Shown here: positions 31,042-51,214 of the stretch, piece after piece
How positions within the stretch are numbered: position 1 is the first letter of the stretch
How the letters are laid out: each line of letters starts with the position of its first letter
Source: Tubulanus polymorphus
Taxonomy: Eukaryota > Nemertea > Palaeonemertea > Tubulaniformes > Tubulanidae
Direction: 5' to 3'
Assembly: GCF_964204645.1 (NCBI RefSeq)
Contig: NC_134034.1
Location: 868,001 to 932,000, forward strand
DNA: 64,000 nt
Made by a program: the position numbers and the translations under genes
Notes under the pieces: model-generated
What the model was told of the DNA's origin: nothing
Database searches by the model: none
Seen by the model: the letters and a program-made list of their open reading frames with translations, nothing else

Positions 31042-32797
31042 TTAATTGCGTTTTTGGCCCGCCTTTCCGCTGACGGACATCTTCATGAACGTCTTGAACT
31101 CCTCGAAGTCGAGTGTGCCGTCTTTGTTCGCGTCGAAATGATCCATCACTAACCTCTGAACGCTGTCTGTAGTTTCTTGGCTACCGTTTAGTTTGCCCAG
31201 GAACTCTTTCATTTCTTCCAGTGTCAACTTGTTGTCGTCATCTTTATCGCACTTGTTGAACATTTGTTTGTATTTTGTTTCATCGTCGTGACTGTAACAG
31301 AAACAGATGATAGTAATATCAATGGCAATAGCAATGTGAGTGTCAATGTAAATGGGTACATGGCAATAGCAATGGCCATGCCAATGGTAAGGGCAATGGC
31401 CATGTCAATGGTAAGGGCAATGGCTATGTCAATGGAAAGGGCAATGGCTATGTCAATGGTAAGGGCAATGGCTATGTCAATGGTAAGGGCAATGGCTATG
31501 TCAATGGTAAGGGCAATGGCTATGTCAATGGTAAGGGCAATGGCTATGTCAATGGTAAGGGCAATGGCTATGTCAATGGTAAGGGCAATGGCTATGTCAA
31601 TGGTAAGGGCATTGTAATTGTCAATGTTTATATCGATGACAATGGCAATTTAAAGGGCAATGTCGATGTTAATGGCTAGGACAAACGCTTCAACTTGAAA
31701 CCCCTTTAACTTGGAACCCCTTTAACTTGGAACCCTTTAGCCCTAACGCACCCCTCTAGGCCTATAGGCTGTTCCGATAGATATCAATGATAGTTACGTA
31801 CAAGACAATAACTTCGAGGAACTCCTTTTTGCTGATGCCGTCTTTCTGGTCCAGATCCAAAGATTCGAAATATGCCTGCCAAATATAGATACAACACCGA
31901 CTGTAAACAATCACATAACGATTTCATGAATTGATTTAGATACCACAATAAGTTTATCCGAAGTTATCCGTGTTTTACCATATTCAAAATGAATGGGAAG
32001 TGCTCCTATATCGCAACGCTTAAGACATTTTATCATGTTTATGTGTTTCTGAAGTTGCTTGAAATAGAACAATAGATTTCGTTCTCTGGACCCAGTTTCA
32101 CAAAAAAGTTTCACTCAAATTTTTGGTGTAATTGCTATTGGTTACTTCATGTTTTCAATGAGGACAACAATTCAAACTTAACCGTTTTAGGCTTAAACCT
32201 TTTCGTGAAACTGGGCCCTGTTTCCCCTTCTCCTCCTCGTCCACTGGGATATTCCCGAACTGGTTTTCTTACCTTTCCTGTGGCTTTATTACCGAACATC
32301 GCCTCGCATTCTCCTACGCTCAGCGAACCGCTGCCATCAGTGTCCGTCTTATCAAACAGTGACAATAGACCTTCGCATCTTTTGCGATCGCTCGGATTCA
32401 TTTTCTTCTTTGAATCTTTAAAGAAACATCAAGATCATCATTCGTAACAGGTATATATTAGAGTATATAAATTGAAGATTGTTAACTGTTTACTGTTATC
32501 CGTCAACTGTTATCTGTTATTTGTTAACTGCTTACTGTCAACTTTAAACTGTTTACTTTAAACTGTTTACTTACTGCAGGAAACTGCAATCATCATTCGT
32601 AACAGTAATATATCAAGTTAGGTAGACGGAAGATTGTTAAACGTTTGTTAACTGTTAACTGTTATCCGTTAACTGTTCTCTGTTATTTGTTAACTACTAA
32701 CTGTTAACTTAAAACTGTTAAATTTAAACTGTTAACTTACTGCAGAAAACTGTAAAAACCTACCAATAGCATCGATAATTTCTTTGTTCGTCGGCAT
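31042..32797 (-). CDS. Four-EF-hand calcium-binding protein, copy 2
   Basis: Exons 32797-32764, 32415-32273, 31875-31802, 31291-31042; phases 1, 0, 2; 501 nt, 166 aa. Exons 2 and 3 have exactly the lengths of copy 1 (143 and 74 nt). The start is MPTNKEIIDAI. Loops: DTDGSGSLSVGE, DLDQKDGISKKE, DKDDDNKLTLEE and DANKDGTLDFEE. Loop 2 appears as LDLDQKDGISKKEF and keeps better acidic ligands than its partner in copy 1. A basic tail, SVSGKAGQKRN, is unique to this copy. Exon-2 sequences align well (PSDRKRCEGLLSLFDK against PTDRKRCDTLLKLFDE). It is probably a cytosolic calcium sensor or buffer; the subfamily is unknown. Confidence 0.92.
31345..31680 (+). repeat. 24-bp minisatellite in EF-hand gene 2
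   Basis: About eleven copies of AAGGGCAATGGCTATGTCAA plus TGGT lie in intron 3, beginning about 50 bp from the acceptor of exon 4 (31291). The 24-bp unit creates a long artefactual plus-strand frame of Ala-Met repeats. Confidence 0.95.
32093..32220. mobile_element. MITE with terminal inverted repeats
   Basis: About 128 bp. The left end, CAGTTTCACAAAAAAGTTT, is inverted at the right end, AAACCTTTTCGTGAAACTG. An AGGACAACAATTCAAACTT core is present. Related copies lie at about 1084-1215 and at 63954 to the window end. It sits in intron 2 of EF-hand gene 2, about 50 bp from the donor of exon 2. Confidence 0.75.
32455..32760 (+). repeat. GTTAACTGTTATCCGTTAAC-type repeat
   Basis: Two blocks of degenerate GTTAACTGTT heptamer-like units, separated by a near-duplicate of CATCATTCGTAACAG. 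They fill intron 1 of EF-hand gene 2 and end at the exon-1 donor (32764). Confidence 0.8.
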
Positions 32798-33584
32798 TTT
32801 GGTTTTTTTTTCGGGGAGATGTTCGGTGGTAGGTCCTAGTGAATGTCGCGAAGACGCAATGTACACGAAGGGCGTTGTTTCGAGTTTAATATCGGCGACA
32901 GCGGCGGCGGGCACCTGTTGAAGTGGTACTCCCGACGACATACGCTAAGTGCAATCCAGATTTAAACCTATTGCAACTTCACAAGGTATAGTTCTAGAAA
33001 AATGAGGCCGGCTCTGTGTAAACATTTATACATAGAGTCATAATGTAAATAATGTAAATGTGTCGATATTGCTGCAAAAATGGAATTTTCGATCCATGAC
33101 CAAATGAGGCAGCTCCGCCAACAGAGACTACGCCAGGCACGTCTATTGTACTAGACCCTGAGTTCAGAGCTAACCTCAACTTACAACTGTGCAACTGGAT
33201 TCGTAGTTTCGAATGAGGCCCTATTTTTTACTGATCCTGAATTCAACTCTAAAATTACTGTGTAAATGAATCCACCGTTTCTAGAATTAAATGAAATTAG
33301 TTCATAATGTTTGTACAGACTGTGTTGAATATCTTAGTATTTTCTGGAAGTAGCAATGGTGCGATGGCGTATTAAATAGCCACACAAAATACTATTTGGT
33401 GTGGGCCACATTTTATGTCGACCTTTCACAAAAACAATTCGACAAGGTTCCTGTTCACAACAATCAGCACAGATAATTGTTGCCACGAAAACGGATGATC
33501 GAAATTACTACGAATTCTATTTCGAATTGAAATCATGTTGAAATATGAAGAAATCGACACGACAAACCCCTTTTACATTTACAG

Positions 33585-41895
<8,311 letters not shown>

Positions 41896-41918
<23 letters not shown>

Positions 41919-42615
41919 CACCTACAGAATACATCAACTCGAGTGACACCTACAGAATACATCAACTCCAGTGACACCTACAGAATACATCAACTCCAGT
42001 GACACCTACAGAATACATCAACTCCAGTGACACCTACAGAAATACATCAACTCCAGTGACACCTACAGAATACATCAACTCCAGTGACACCTACAGAGTA
42101 CATCAACTCCAGTGACACCTACAGAATACATCAACTCCAGTGACACCTACAGAATACATCAACTCCAGTGACACCTACAGAATACATCAACTCCAGTGAC
42201 ACCTACAGAAATACATCAACTCCAGTGACACCTACAGAATACATCAACTCCAGTGACACCTACAGAAATACATCAACTCCAGTGACACCTACAGAATACA
42301 TCAACTCCAGTGACACCTACAGAATACATCAACTCCAGTGACACCTACAGAAATACATCAACTCCAGTGACACCTACAGAATACATCAACTCCAGTGACA
42401 CCTACAGAAATACTGATCAGCTCGAGTGACACCTACAGAATACATCAACTCGAGTGACACCTACAGAATACATCAACTCCAGTGACACCTACAGAATACA
42501 TCAACTCCAGTGACACCTACAGAAATACATCAACTCCAGTGACACCTACAGAAATACTGATCAGCTCGAGTGACACCTACAGAAATACTGATCAACTCCA
42601 GTGACACCTACAGAA
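41896..42615 (+). repeat. 28-29-bp minisatellite growing from the TMC stop codon
   Basis: About 24 copies of AATACATCAACTCCAGTGAC plus ACCTACAG. The first copy is the end of the coding sequence (ATA CAT CAA CTC GAG TGA, to 41918). Later copies switch CTCGAG to CTCCAG, with a few reversions near 42420-42580. The array would form the start of the 3' UTR. Confidence 0.95.
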
Positions 42616-44080
42616 ATCAAGATGGTCGCACTGCAGCTGACTGGTCGTCACAGATATAGTGGTAATGATGAGTGGATGACGACGATAGACTGATCAGATA
42701 AACTAACATTTCACTCAGTCACAAAAATAGTGATCACCAGCGAGTTTGATTGGTATCCAGGGAGGTCCCGGGTTTCAATCCGGCACGGCTTGATTTTAAG
42801 CGTAAGGTTTGGGTCGGTTTAAGGGCCGGATAAGATCTGGTTGGTCGGGGCTATTTTTCTCGCGCTGTTATTTCGTGTTCGCTATAACCGCTCTCTGAGT
42901 TTATAGCTTAATCTACTAATACCACACCTGTCCACACGATGATACACTGTTTGCTGTCTATCAGAGCTGTCTATCAGAGCTGTCTAAATATATCGATACT
43001 ATCACACTCACTTTACACGCTCTAAATAAAATGCGTTTATTTTTTTTTGCTGGGATGGTCGACGACGGCGCATCAAGTTTTATCTCCGCTGAATCAAGTT
43101 GTTTCAGATCTCATTCGCTCTATATCGGTTGACCTCGTGGTGATCCGGTATTCGAAGAATGCGAATTATCCTCAACTCGCAATTCAACCCTCCTCGTCTC
43201 AACCGATCAGGAATAAGTGCGTAGAAAGAAATTCCAATCACTCTCCCTCTCTCACTCACTCTCTGTCTGTCGAGGATGAAGATGAAATATCGGGGCCCAG
43301 TTCAATAGCTGTGAGTGGGAGTTAACTGTCAGTCAAAGTCAATTCGTTTTCGATAAGTTAACTCTGAATCAAATCTTAATTCACAACTGCAGAACTGTGA
43401 ATCCAAAATATTGATACTGCAACTTTGGTTGGAGCGCAGTTTCATAAAATTAGTTCATTTTTGCTGAGTTAACCCGGAAGAGTCGAATCTTAACTCGGAA
43501 AACTGTGGAACTGGATCCTGTGTTTAATCAATCGCCGGCGATTAGCTCAGCTTCAAAGACGAAATCCTCCTTAAACTGCGATCGCGCGAACGTTTAACCC
43601 CGGTTTACTCGGGCCCGGTGAAGATCGACCCGGAACAAATCGTCTGCGTGTGATCGCGGTTTATGATTAACTAGAATGGTGTAAGTTGAGACCTGTCCGG
43701 CAGTATTGACCGCTTGGTTTAAAAGTACCGACCTTTCTCTCGATGCGTGCTGTCTACGTGTTCACGTGATGCGTCTTTATATCTAGTTATCTTTAAAACA
43801 ATCTTCGTGAAAGCCTCAAATCACAACCGAACACCCGACACCTCTAGCCCTGCAGCCTGTAGCCTGCGGCTTGTCTGTCAATATATCTAATTCAATTTTA
43901 TTTCAAAAAGCTTTTAAATCAATGATTTTTACGAGATTTTTCAGTATCTTTGTATCGATGTCTTTTCTCTATTTCGTTCAGAAAGTCATTTCACAAATGG
44001 CATTATTTCTATCAAGTTTCGTGGGAGGGGGGCCCGGGGTTGCACCTCTTTCTTCGGGGGATACTTTTTTTTGTTTTTCT
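42616..44080. other. TMC downstream region and intergenic DNA
   Basis: AATAAA at 43025-43030 could end the TMC transcript. A degenerate tRNA-like piece lies at about 42740-42795 (GGGTTTCAATCCGGCACGG). Two copies of the CCAGTTNCACAGNTGTGAGT palindromic element lie at about 43295-43400 and 43435-43520. No exon is recognised; the short open frames at 43047-43325 and 43871-44125 lack family features. Confidence 0.45.
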
Positions 44081-44084
44081 TTAA

Positions 44085-44572
44085 AAACAAGGTTTGTAAG
44101 TTTGTCTGGTCAGTGTGGTGACTAGTGACCAGTCAAGGTGACTCACAATAGCCGCCAGCGACTGATAATGTTTAAACGGCAATTATTTTCTTTTTATGAT
44201 AACTTAATCTTTCAAGCAATCTCCTAATTACAACAATTTCTAACGATTCTGTAAGAAAACATAGATTAACAAGTCCCGTGTTCGAAAACGTGCAGCTGCT
44301 GCTGCTGCTGCAGGGTTTTTTAATCATGATTTTAAGAATCTGAAATTTGATTTATTGAAAGCTAAACTAATAACGCCTGTGTTAACAAATTGGTAATAAT
44401 TTGAAAAACAATCTATTGAAAAGGTAATGTAATTACGCCTATACGCATGATAACGGAATCGATAACGAACTTTGATGATTTCATCTGAAATCAATTTAAT
44501 AACAGACGTTATTAATTTACCTTTTAAATTAGTTTCAAGGTTCTTATTTCATGATTAAAAACCCAGCTGTGG

Positions 44573-44624
<52 letters not shown>

Positions 44625-44985
44625 GGCAGAGGCACGTTTTCGCACACGGGACATGATTTGATTAATCTATGTTTTCTAACAGAATCTTTAGAAATTGTTG
44701 TAATTAGGAGATTGCTTGAAAGATCAGGTCACCACTAGAAGAAAATAATTGCCGTTTAAACATTTTTGGTCTGATAGGAGACCCGTGTGATAGCGAGTAT
44801 TGCGAGTTACCACACCTGACTGATCGCCAGTCACCACACCTGACTGGTCACCGGTCGACATACTGACCAGGCAAACTTACAAACTCCAACAGTCACGACA
44901 GGTCTATGGCCTAGTGGTTAGCATGCTCTGCTAGCATGCTTGAGGTTGCAGGTTCGAGTCCTGCTAGGGTTAGGGTTACCGTGCG
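44085..44985. mobile_element. Large fold-back element with SINE ends and asymmetric CAG tracts
   Basis: The outer arms are TTTGTAAGTTTGTCTGGTCA on the left and its inverse near 44860-44885. The next arms are GTTTAAACGGCAATTATTTTC (about 44170) and GAAAATAATTGCCGTTTAAAC (about 44740). CTTTCAAGCAATCTCCTAAT (44210) is inverted at about 44706-44727. Inner arms carry (CTG)5 at 44296-44310 on the left and (CAG)16 at 44576-44623 on the right, next to inverted TTTTTAATCATGA / TCATGATTAAAAA. The right end continues into a plus-strand tRNA-like unit (TGGCCTAGTGGTTAGC, GGTTCGAGTCCTGC, GGGTTAGGGTTA). Confidence 0.8.
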
Positions 44986-45364
44986 AGTTAGGTTTAGGGT
45001 TATTGTGCGCGATGATCAAGTGTTAGGGATGTTTTCTTTTTGTGAATTCCTGGTGTTGTCTGACTGTGATATCCGCTGTGTCCCGGTAAATCCGTTGGAA
45101 GAACATCTCTTTCGAATGATTTAGTTTATCGGTTCCACGCATCCTTGACTGCCATTTTAACCCAACAAGAAACAACACTAAATGAATTCGATATTTACGA
45201 TAATAAATTATTATTATTTCTTGAATTATAATCATCAATATTAATATTCATATATAATTAATATTTGCTGAAGAAATAAATATATAATATAAGATATATA
45301 TAGTATTTTGTATCATCATAGACAATTAAATAGCACAATTTCTTTTTTAAAGTTGATTTTGATC

Positions 45365-45655
45365 ACAGGGCTTTATATGGTCAATAGCCAATTAACATAT
45401 TGGTCACGTGAAGAATAGCCAATTAACATATTGGCCATGTGTAGAGTAGCCAATGACACATTGGTAACGTGAATTAACATATTGGTCACGTGAAGGATAG
45501 CCAATTAACAAATTGGTAACGTGAATTAACATATTGGTCACGTGAAGGATAGCCAATTAACATATCGGTAACGTGAATTAACATATTGGTCACGTGAAGA
45601 ATAGCCAATTAACAAATTGGTAACGTGAATTAACATATTGGTCACGTAAAGAAAG
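45365..45655 (+). repeat. CCAAT/CACGTG tandem repeat at the DUF917 gene stop
   Basis: Units of about 30 bp, AGCCAATTAACATATTGG plus TCACGTGAAGAAT, alternating with shorter GGTAACGTGAATTAACAT units, about nine in all. The array begins at the stop codon of the minus-strand gene; the last codons and stop (TTCTTTACGTGACC on the minus strand) are part of the repeat consensus. Confidence 0.9.
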
Positions 45656-48600
45656 CCTGTTTCTCATTGGGGAACGGAGTAGCCGCCTGGACCGTTATAA
45701 TCATGCCGGATTTCTGCAATGAACTGTCCAACATGATACGGCAGTTTTTACTGAACGAATCGCTGACCCCGGTGACGTCACACGTCGTGCCGATCACCGC
45801 CGAATTGATGACGTCATCGTTTTCGTGGTGGTCGTTAGTGTTGGTCGTATCGTCTGCTAGTAACCACGGTTCGTACTGACTGGTGTACACGTGCGCCGAA
45901 TCATGCTCTCTAAACATGCGGTAGATACTCTCGAAACTCTTGATCACTTTATCGGTTTTGATTTTCTCGTCCGCCTGTACGACGATGACGTAGACCTCGA
46001 GCGGATTATCGGCCGTTCTCGGGTCGGGGATCATCGATATGTCTAACGGCTCGTCGACGGCCGGTAAGATACAGATAGAATCGGGCGCCATAAACAGCGG
46101 TTTCTCGCGCGGTTTTCCCGCTAAAATAACCTCGTTTTTATACCACATTTTCAATTTAGAAGTGACGTCATTGATATCGGTGACGGTCAGGTGACCGGTG
46201 TCCTTGACATTGCTCGATTGAAGCACCTTTTCGGTGATGTGTCCGTGAAAGGCGATTTTATTCGGGCGTCCGTGGGCGGTGAGGATATCGCTGATCTGTT
46301 GGGCACGTTCTTCGCCCTGAAACGTGTTCAGGGCTTGTCCTATTTCGAGCGCGACCGAATAAGAGCCGAACACGGGCACGTCACCCATCTGTTCACCCGT
46401 TATCACGTACGTACCGTAACCGATATACGGCGAAAACGGTCCGTTCTCGTCGGAGATCAAGGCCGCGGCCACCTCCTCGACCATTTTCTCGGCGCCGCAC
46501 GGGAAGTCCAGTAAAGTGCTCGGAATACTTTGAAAGTCAGGTCCGGCGTGAGGCGACATGATCGCCGTCGGCGAAACGGAGAACTTGTCGGCGTACGTGA
46601 TTTGATTGACAAGCGGGACAGATCGCCCCGCCCCGTCGCAGTCGACTATAGACACGCCGTTGATGGCGCTGAGATACAGGGCTGTAGCCATATTGACGGC
46701 GCCCAGTTCACCGGTTAGAATGTACGAGAATTGATTAAAACTGGCGAATCGTGGATAGTTTAAAGGGTCCCTCGAACGGAGGTTACACTGTTGTTGCAAA
46801 TAAAGCAATGTGTTGCGGGCCGCGTTGTTCGGCGTGCGGCCGAGATTCTCGTCGTCAGCGCCACCTAGGTTCACGTCGGGAAAACCGTTACATAAGAACT
46901 TCACGCGCATCACGTGTTTGACGATTTCGTAAAAACTCGGTTTCGGCGATCCGGACTCGCTGCCGTTGAGTAAATCGTCCTGACTACGACTCAACGGCGA
47001 CGTCCGTCGCAAACGATCGGGACTCGTGCGCGGGCTATTTCGCGGACTAACTCGCGGACTGGATTTCGGACTGCCCCACGGACTGATTTTACGGGCCGGA
47101 CGTCGGGTATGGCTGACGCGGCGTTCGTTCTGTACTTTAGACGGAGTTCCGACCAGAGCGATCATCGTCATCCACTCGTCATTACCAACACTCTGCGGGG
47201 GTTCGATACACGCGTAATCATCCTCGAATAGATCATCTAGAATTAATCTGTAAATATACACAAATATACAACAGATCAGTATTAGAGTAACCACCAGGTG
47301 TCGCTAGTGTACAGTAGGTCATCAACTACTGCGGCAAAATGATTCCACTTGTGGCAAGTGAGGATCCACCAGGTGTTGCTAGTGTACAGTAGGACATCAA
47401 CTACTGCGGCAAAGTGATTCCACTTGTGGCAAGTGAGGATCCACCAGGTGTCGCTAGTGTGCAGTAGGATATCAATAGAGGATTCCACCTGTATATAGTG
47501 AGGATCCACTAGGTGTCGCTAGCGTATATCGGAACAACAACGCTCGGATTTTTAACGGTCGGATTATTTCTCGGATTCAATTTTTCTCGAAATGCAACGA
47601 ATGAGGAATATGAATCGCTACAGAGCTACGACAAAACCCTTAAAAGATCAATCCTAGTTTAGCTAGAAAGGTGTGGGTGATTTATCTTCCCTGAATCATT
47701 GTCATCACAGGAATCGATAATGATGACAAATTGATTCTATTCGCTACGGTTTCGGTGTTCAGAATTAGAGATTGAAGGCTTACTATTAATCACATTAAAC
47801 TATTAACAGTAGAAGAGCCCCCTCCCCCTCCCTCCATACACTAATCATAATCAGATTATAACCCATTTCATAGAAATTCAAAAGATCAAGAACGTGATTT
47901 ATTCGTTCATCAAGAATCGAAATCGAAAATGTAAAGTACACAATATTTTGGACTCTTTCTAGTATCGCTGAAACGGATATTTCTTATCCAAATTGCCGAA
48001 CAATTTGCTCGATTCAAAATTTAAATGATCTATTTACAAATTCAGCCAATGAAATACGTCGTGGAAAATAGTGAAAGTTTCCATTTCTAATATTCTTGAT
48101 GGAATAGATTAGATTTTTAGTCTTTTAAATTTGTATAGAGTGGATTTCCAATCTTAATTCTCCACGTTTAAGACACGCGTGGCCGCGCTCTCTCGATTAA
48201 GGTATCATCGATTAGCTTAAGATTAATTTAGATATTTTCGAATCTTGATGGATGAATTTAGTTTTTAATCTTTTAAATTCTAATATATCAAGGTTGGTTC
48301 TAATGTTAGTATCACCCCCCTCCCCCACGTCCATGAGTTAGTGTTACCATTCTCCTAAGTATCAAGTCATATCATAACTTAAGATATTTTTGGTTATCGA
48401 AAGAAAAATTTCTTTTTTTTTAATCTTCTAAATTTGTATGAAATGAATTTTTTCACATTAACTTATCAAAAGTGACTTAAAAAGAACCGATATCTATTTA
48501 CTTTCGAGACTGGAAGCTTGAATTGTCGTCAATCGTTAATCTTACCTTGAGAAATGTAAGGGTCCTCCGCCTCCGCAGGCGAGCACTACCGCCCCCTGGA

Positions 48601-50485
48601 GGACTAAATCACATTCGTCGCGGTTTAGCTGTCGACTCATTGTTCGTCGGCCTGAAAATATAAGAAGAAAATAAATGCATGAATAACAAGTTTTAGATGA
48701 AATACAATCAAGTCTGGACTCTCTCGAGTCCTAGAGTCATTTGTGTAGCGCCCAGCGGGTGTAGAAAGATGCTAGAATCCCTAAATCTATTTTCCTAGGA
48801 GCGGTTTCACTTTGTTACAGTGTGTGCGGTTAAATATCTCAACCACAATTTTACGTTTCTTAATGTCGTTTGTTCGCAACATTAATTGGAGAAAACCGTT
48901 TCATACGCGAAATTCAATTCTCGACGTTGTTTGCGTAATTGCCCTTTCTGCTAGGTTTGGAGCCGCCCTTTAAAACGCCGACACGCCGTCTCTAAAGACG
49001 AGTTAAAACTCTTGGTTGGTTAATGAAAAATGACAAATCCAGTCTCAGTAGTGCGTGTGTGCGTGTGTGCGTGTGGACTTTCACGAGTGAAATGTCGTTA
49101 TTAGTGATTAACTCGATGAACTGATATAAGATAGTGTTTGCGTAACACATGTGGATAATCATCGAATTACATCGAATACTGTCTCCATTCGCGATGTGGT
49201 TTACACATTCAGAAATTAAAATCATACGCGTATACTCAGAAATTGATATCAGATCTACTGCAGTTAAAGGTCACCTATCCACTGTGTGGCGCGCGAGTGT
49301 TACTAAAGAATAGTGTTATGGTTTGGATAAGCTACATTACCATTAGGGACACCTAAATTGTAGTCGCTCCAGAAACTGTTTTGTTAGTTTAGGCATATAG
49401 AACTTACTTGGTCTAAGACTTTTCTCAAATCTAAGCAACAACTAACATGTAACTATAATACATCAACCGATTCGGGATGTCCCGAAACATGTCGTAATAA
49501 AAGGGAACTGGCGACTATGATTGAGTACTCACTTGTGTCCAGATGAAAGTTTCTCCTATAACTAGTCCCAGTTATCACTATACAACCCATTATGAATACG
49601 TTAATTAATGAAATCAGTGGCGCTAATTAAATCCTGGTCAATGACAGTGATGACCTACCCCCTATCTAGACTTATTGTAGCCGAGAATAGCCTCTTCACA
49701 CAGAGCGGTCGTTTTCATTATCGCCCTAAACCGTTCATTATCACACCGCCCGCCGACTGATCTATGACGCGTGTTCTTTTAACCTTTATCAATCGGAACC
49801 GGGCTATCGCTATAAATAAACACCGGTCACGATCCGCCGGGTCGAATGACCAAACCGATATCGATCGATTAGAGAGCGACCGACACGCCACCTAGTAGCC
49901 GCAATCGACAATACACTAGATAAGATCGTACTGTGATACATTTATCGCGAATAATGCCTTAGAGCGTCCATTTCATATGCTATAACGAATTAGTTTTAAT
50001 AATCGAGTTTCTCCATGTTTGGTTACCTTGTCCGTCCAAAACGTTTGAATCGAATTACACGTTTAGTCAATACAAACAAAACTCTGATGACAACTTTTCG
50101 ACACTTTTTAAACGATGACTTTTTGAATGTGAAACGGGTGAAAAAATTGTCAAGAAAATGAAATCAGAAACTTCATTTCACACCGATTAGTTCAGTTAGA
50201 ATAAATAATAAGTAATTTCTGCCCTAAAGTTACAGTTCGATTCGTAAGATTCAGTAAGATCATTCATAAGTATCATCACAAAATATTTCATCTTTCAATT
50301 TATTTTACGTTTAATTTCCTTACATTCTCTACACCTTTCGTATATTCCCTTTTTGTATGAATTTATTAATAAAATAAAAATCATCCAAAAAAAATCTTAA
50401 TATTCTTTTAAAACAATATCAGATGGATGACGATATTTTCCATTAAGATTATGATTTACTTACTGGGAATCACGTAGTCAAACAT
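45642..50485 (-). CDS. DUF917 / S-Me-THD-like protein
   Basis: Exons 50485-50464, 48651-48546, 47247-45642; phases 1 and 2; 1734 nt, 577 aa. The start MFDYVIPSRRT is fixed by splice phase; an inner Met (MSRQLNRDE) is an alternative. The first domain opens with CDLVLQGAVVLACGGGGPLH, the glycine-rich start typical of DUF917 (S-methyl thiohydantoin desulfurase N-terminal, Pfam PF06032). The match continues with GELGAVNMATALYLSAING, IVDCDGAGRSVPLVNQITY and a VSPTAIMSP stretch. A Ser-Pro-Arg-rich insert of about 60 residues (ISPWGSPKSSPRVSPRNSP) splits the domain and looks like a disordered, phosphorylatable linker. The C-terminal 250 residues (FHGHITEKVLQ...; APDSICILPAVDEPLDI) agree with the rest of that family. 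The substrate is unknown. No signal peptide is seen, so it is probably cytosolic. The family is mainly prokaryotic and fungal to my knowledge, so ancient transfer is possible. Confidence 0.8.
47286..47525 (-). repeat. Three tandem copies of a unit of about 85-90 bp
   Basis: Unit: CCACCAGGTGTCGCTAGTGT, ACAGTAGG, ATCAACTACTGCGGCAAA and GATTCCACTTGTGGCAAGTG. The third copy is partly diverged. It lies in intron 2 of the DUF917 gene, about 40 bp from the acceptor of the last exon (47247). Confidence 0.9.
47526..48545. other. DUF917 gene intron 2 remainder
   Basis: AT-rich unique sequence with low-complexity poly-T runs. TTTTTAATCTTTTAAATT-like phrases recur (about 48115, 48270, 48420). No nested gene is seen. 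Confidence 0.5.
48652..50463. other. DUF917 gene intron 1
   Basis: About 1.8 kb with no exon recognised. (GT)-rich run at 49050-49072. TATAAATA on the plus strand near 49811, with no recognisable downstream ORF. The intron separates a tiny 22-nt coding first exon from the rest. Confidence 0.5.
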
Positions 50486-50583
50486 ATCGCCTGATGTATA
50501 AAACTCTCTCTCTTTCTGTGAGCTGTCGTCTGCTGGTGATGTTAGCGTTGTTTATGTTTGGCAGACGATGCGATATTCAGCTG

Positions 50584-50591
50584 TATTTATA
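50584..50591 (-). promoter_or_regulatory. TATA box of the DUF917 gene
   Basis: TATAAATA on the minus strand in the context CAGTATAAATACAGC. A start site about 30 bp downstream (about 50555) would leave a 5' UTR of about 70 nt before the ATG at 50485. The upstream 200 bp (minus strand) are CG-rich, with GCGCATGCGTCATCAC. Confidence 0.65.
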
Positions 50592-51214
50592 CTGGATATC
50601 GCAGTGTCAGTGATGACGCATGCGCGCTGGGGGAGGAGACAATGCGCGCGTCAATCGCTAATCGATTTTAACCTAGCAACATCAAAACATTATAAACAAC
50701 TCCCCGTCGCTATATTTCACGTGAATTATTGATTTTTAAATATATCGTTTTAGGTCCAGTTTGTATCCGGCGAGTGGGTGAAGTGGAGAGCCTTACGAAT
50801 CGTTTATTGATAGCGGTTTAAAACGTCCTATAAAACCAATACAAGTCCTTTTGGAAAGTTTCGAGACCCCCAATTCATTATATCCATCATGGTTATCATT
50901 CTTATATTATCATTATGATAAATTATAATTATTAGAATTATATATAACCATCATAATTATCATTATAATTATCATGGGGACTTTTTCCGTCTGATCCAAT
51001 AAGAATATCCGTTACCAGCAGGACCGTGTGGTGGGAAAACAATCAAATCAAATCAAATCAAATCAAATCATACGAAATCTACCAATCAAATAAATAAAAG
51101 GGTTTATCCCTATTTTATACCAATCAATCTATAGAAATATTATGCTTTTCAACTTTTTCAAGAGATTTGAAAATTCACTTTCGTTCAACCGATTTTCGAA
51201 CTAACAGTGCGCGG

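Noticed and set aside
31264-31617. Ala-Met-rich plus-strand frame
   Set aside because: Artefact of the 24-bp minisatellite in an EF-hand intron.
44900-44980. A functional tRNA gene
   Set aside because: A and B boxes are present, but no clean cloverleaf with matching acceptor stem was seen, and the same unit recurs with shared non-tRNA flanks, so it is a SINE.
46191-46718. Plus-strand frames opposite the DUF917 gene
   Set aside because: Antisense shadows of a strong coding exon.
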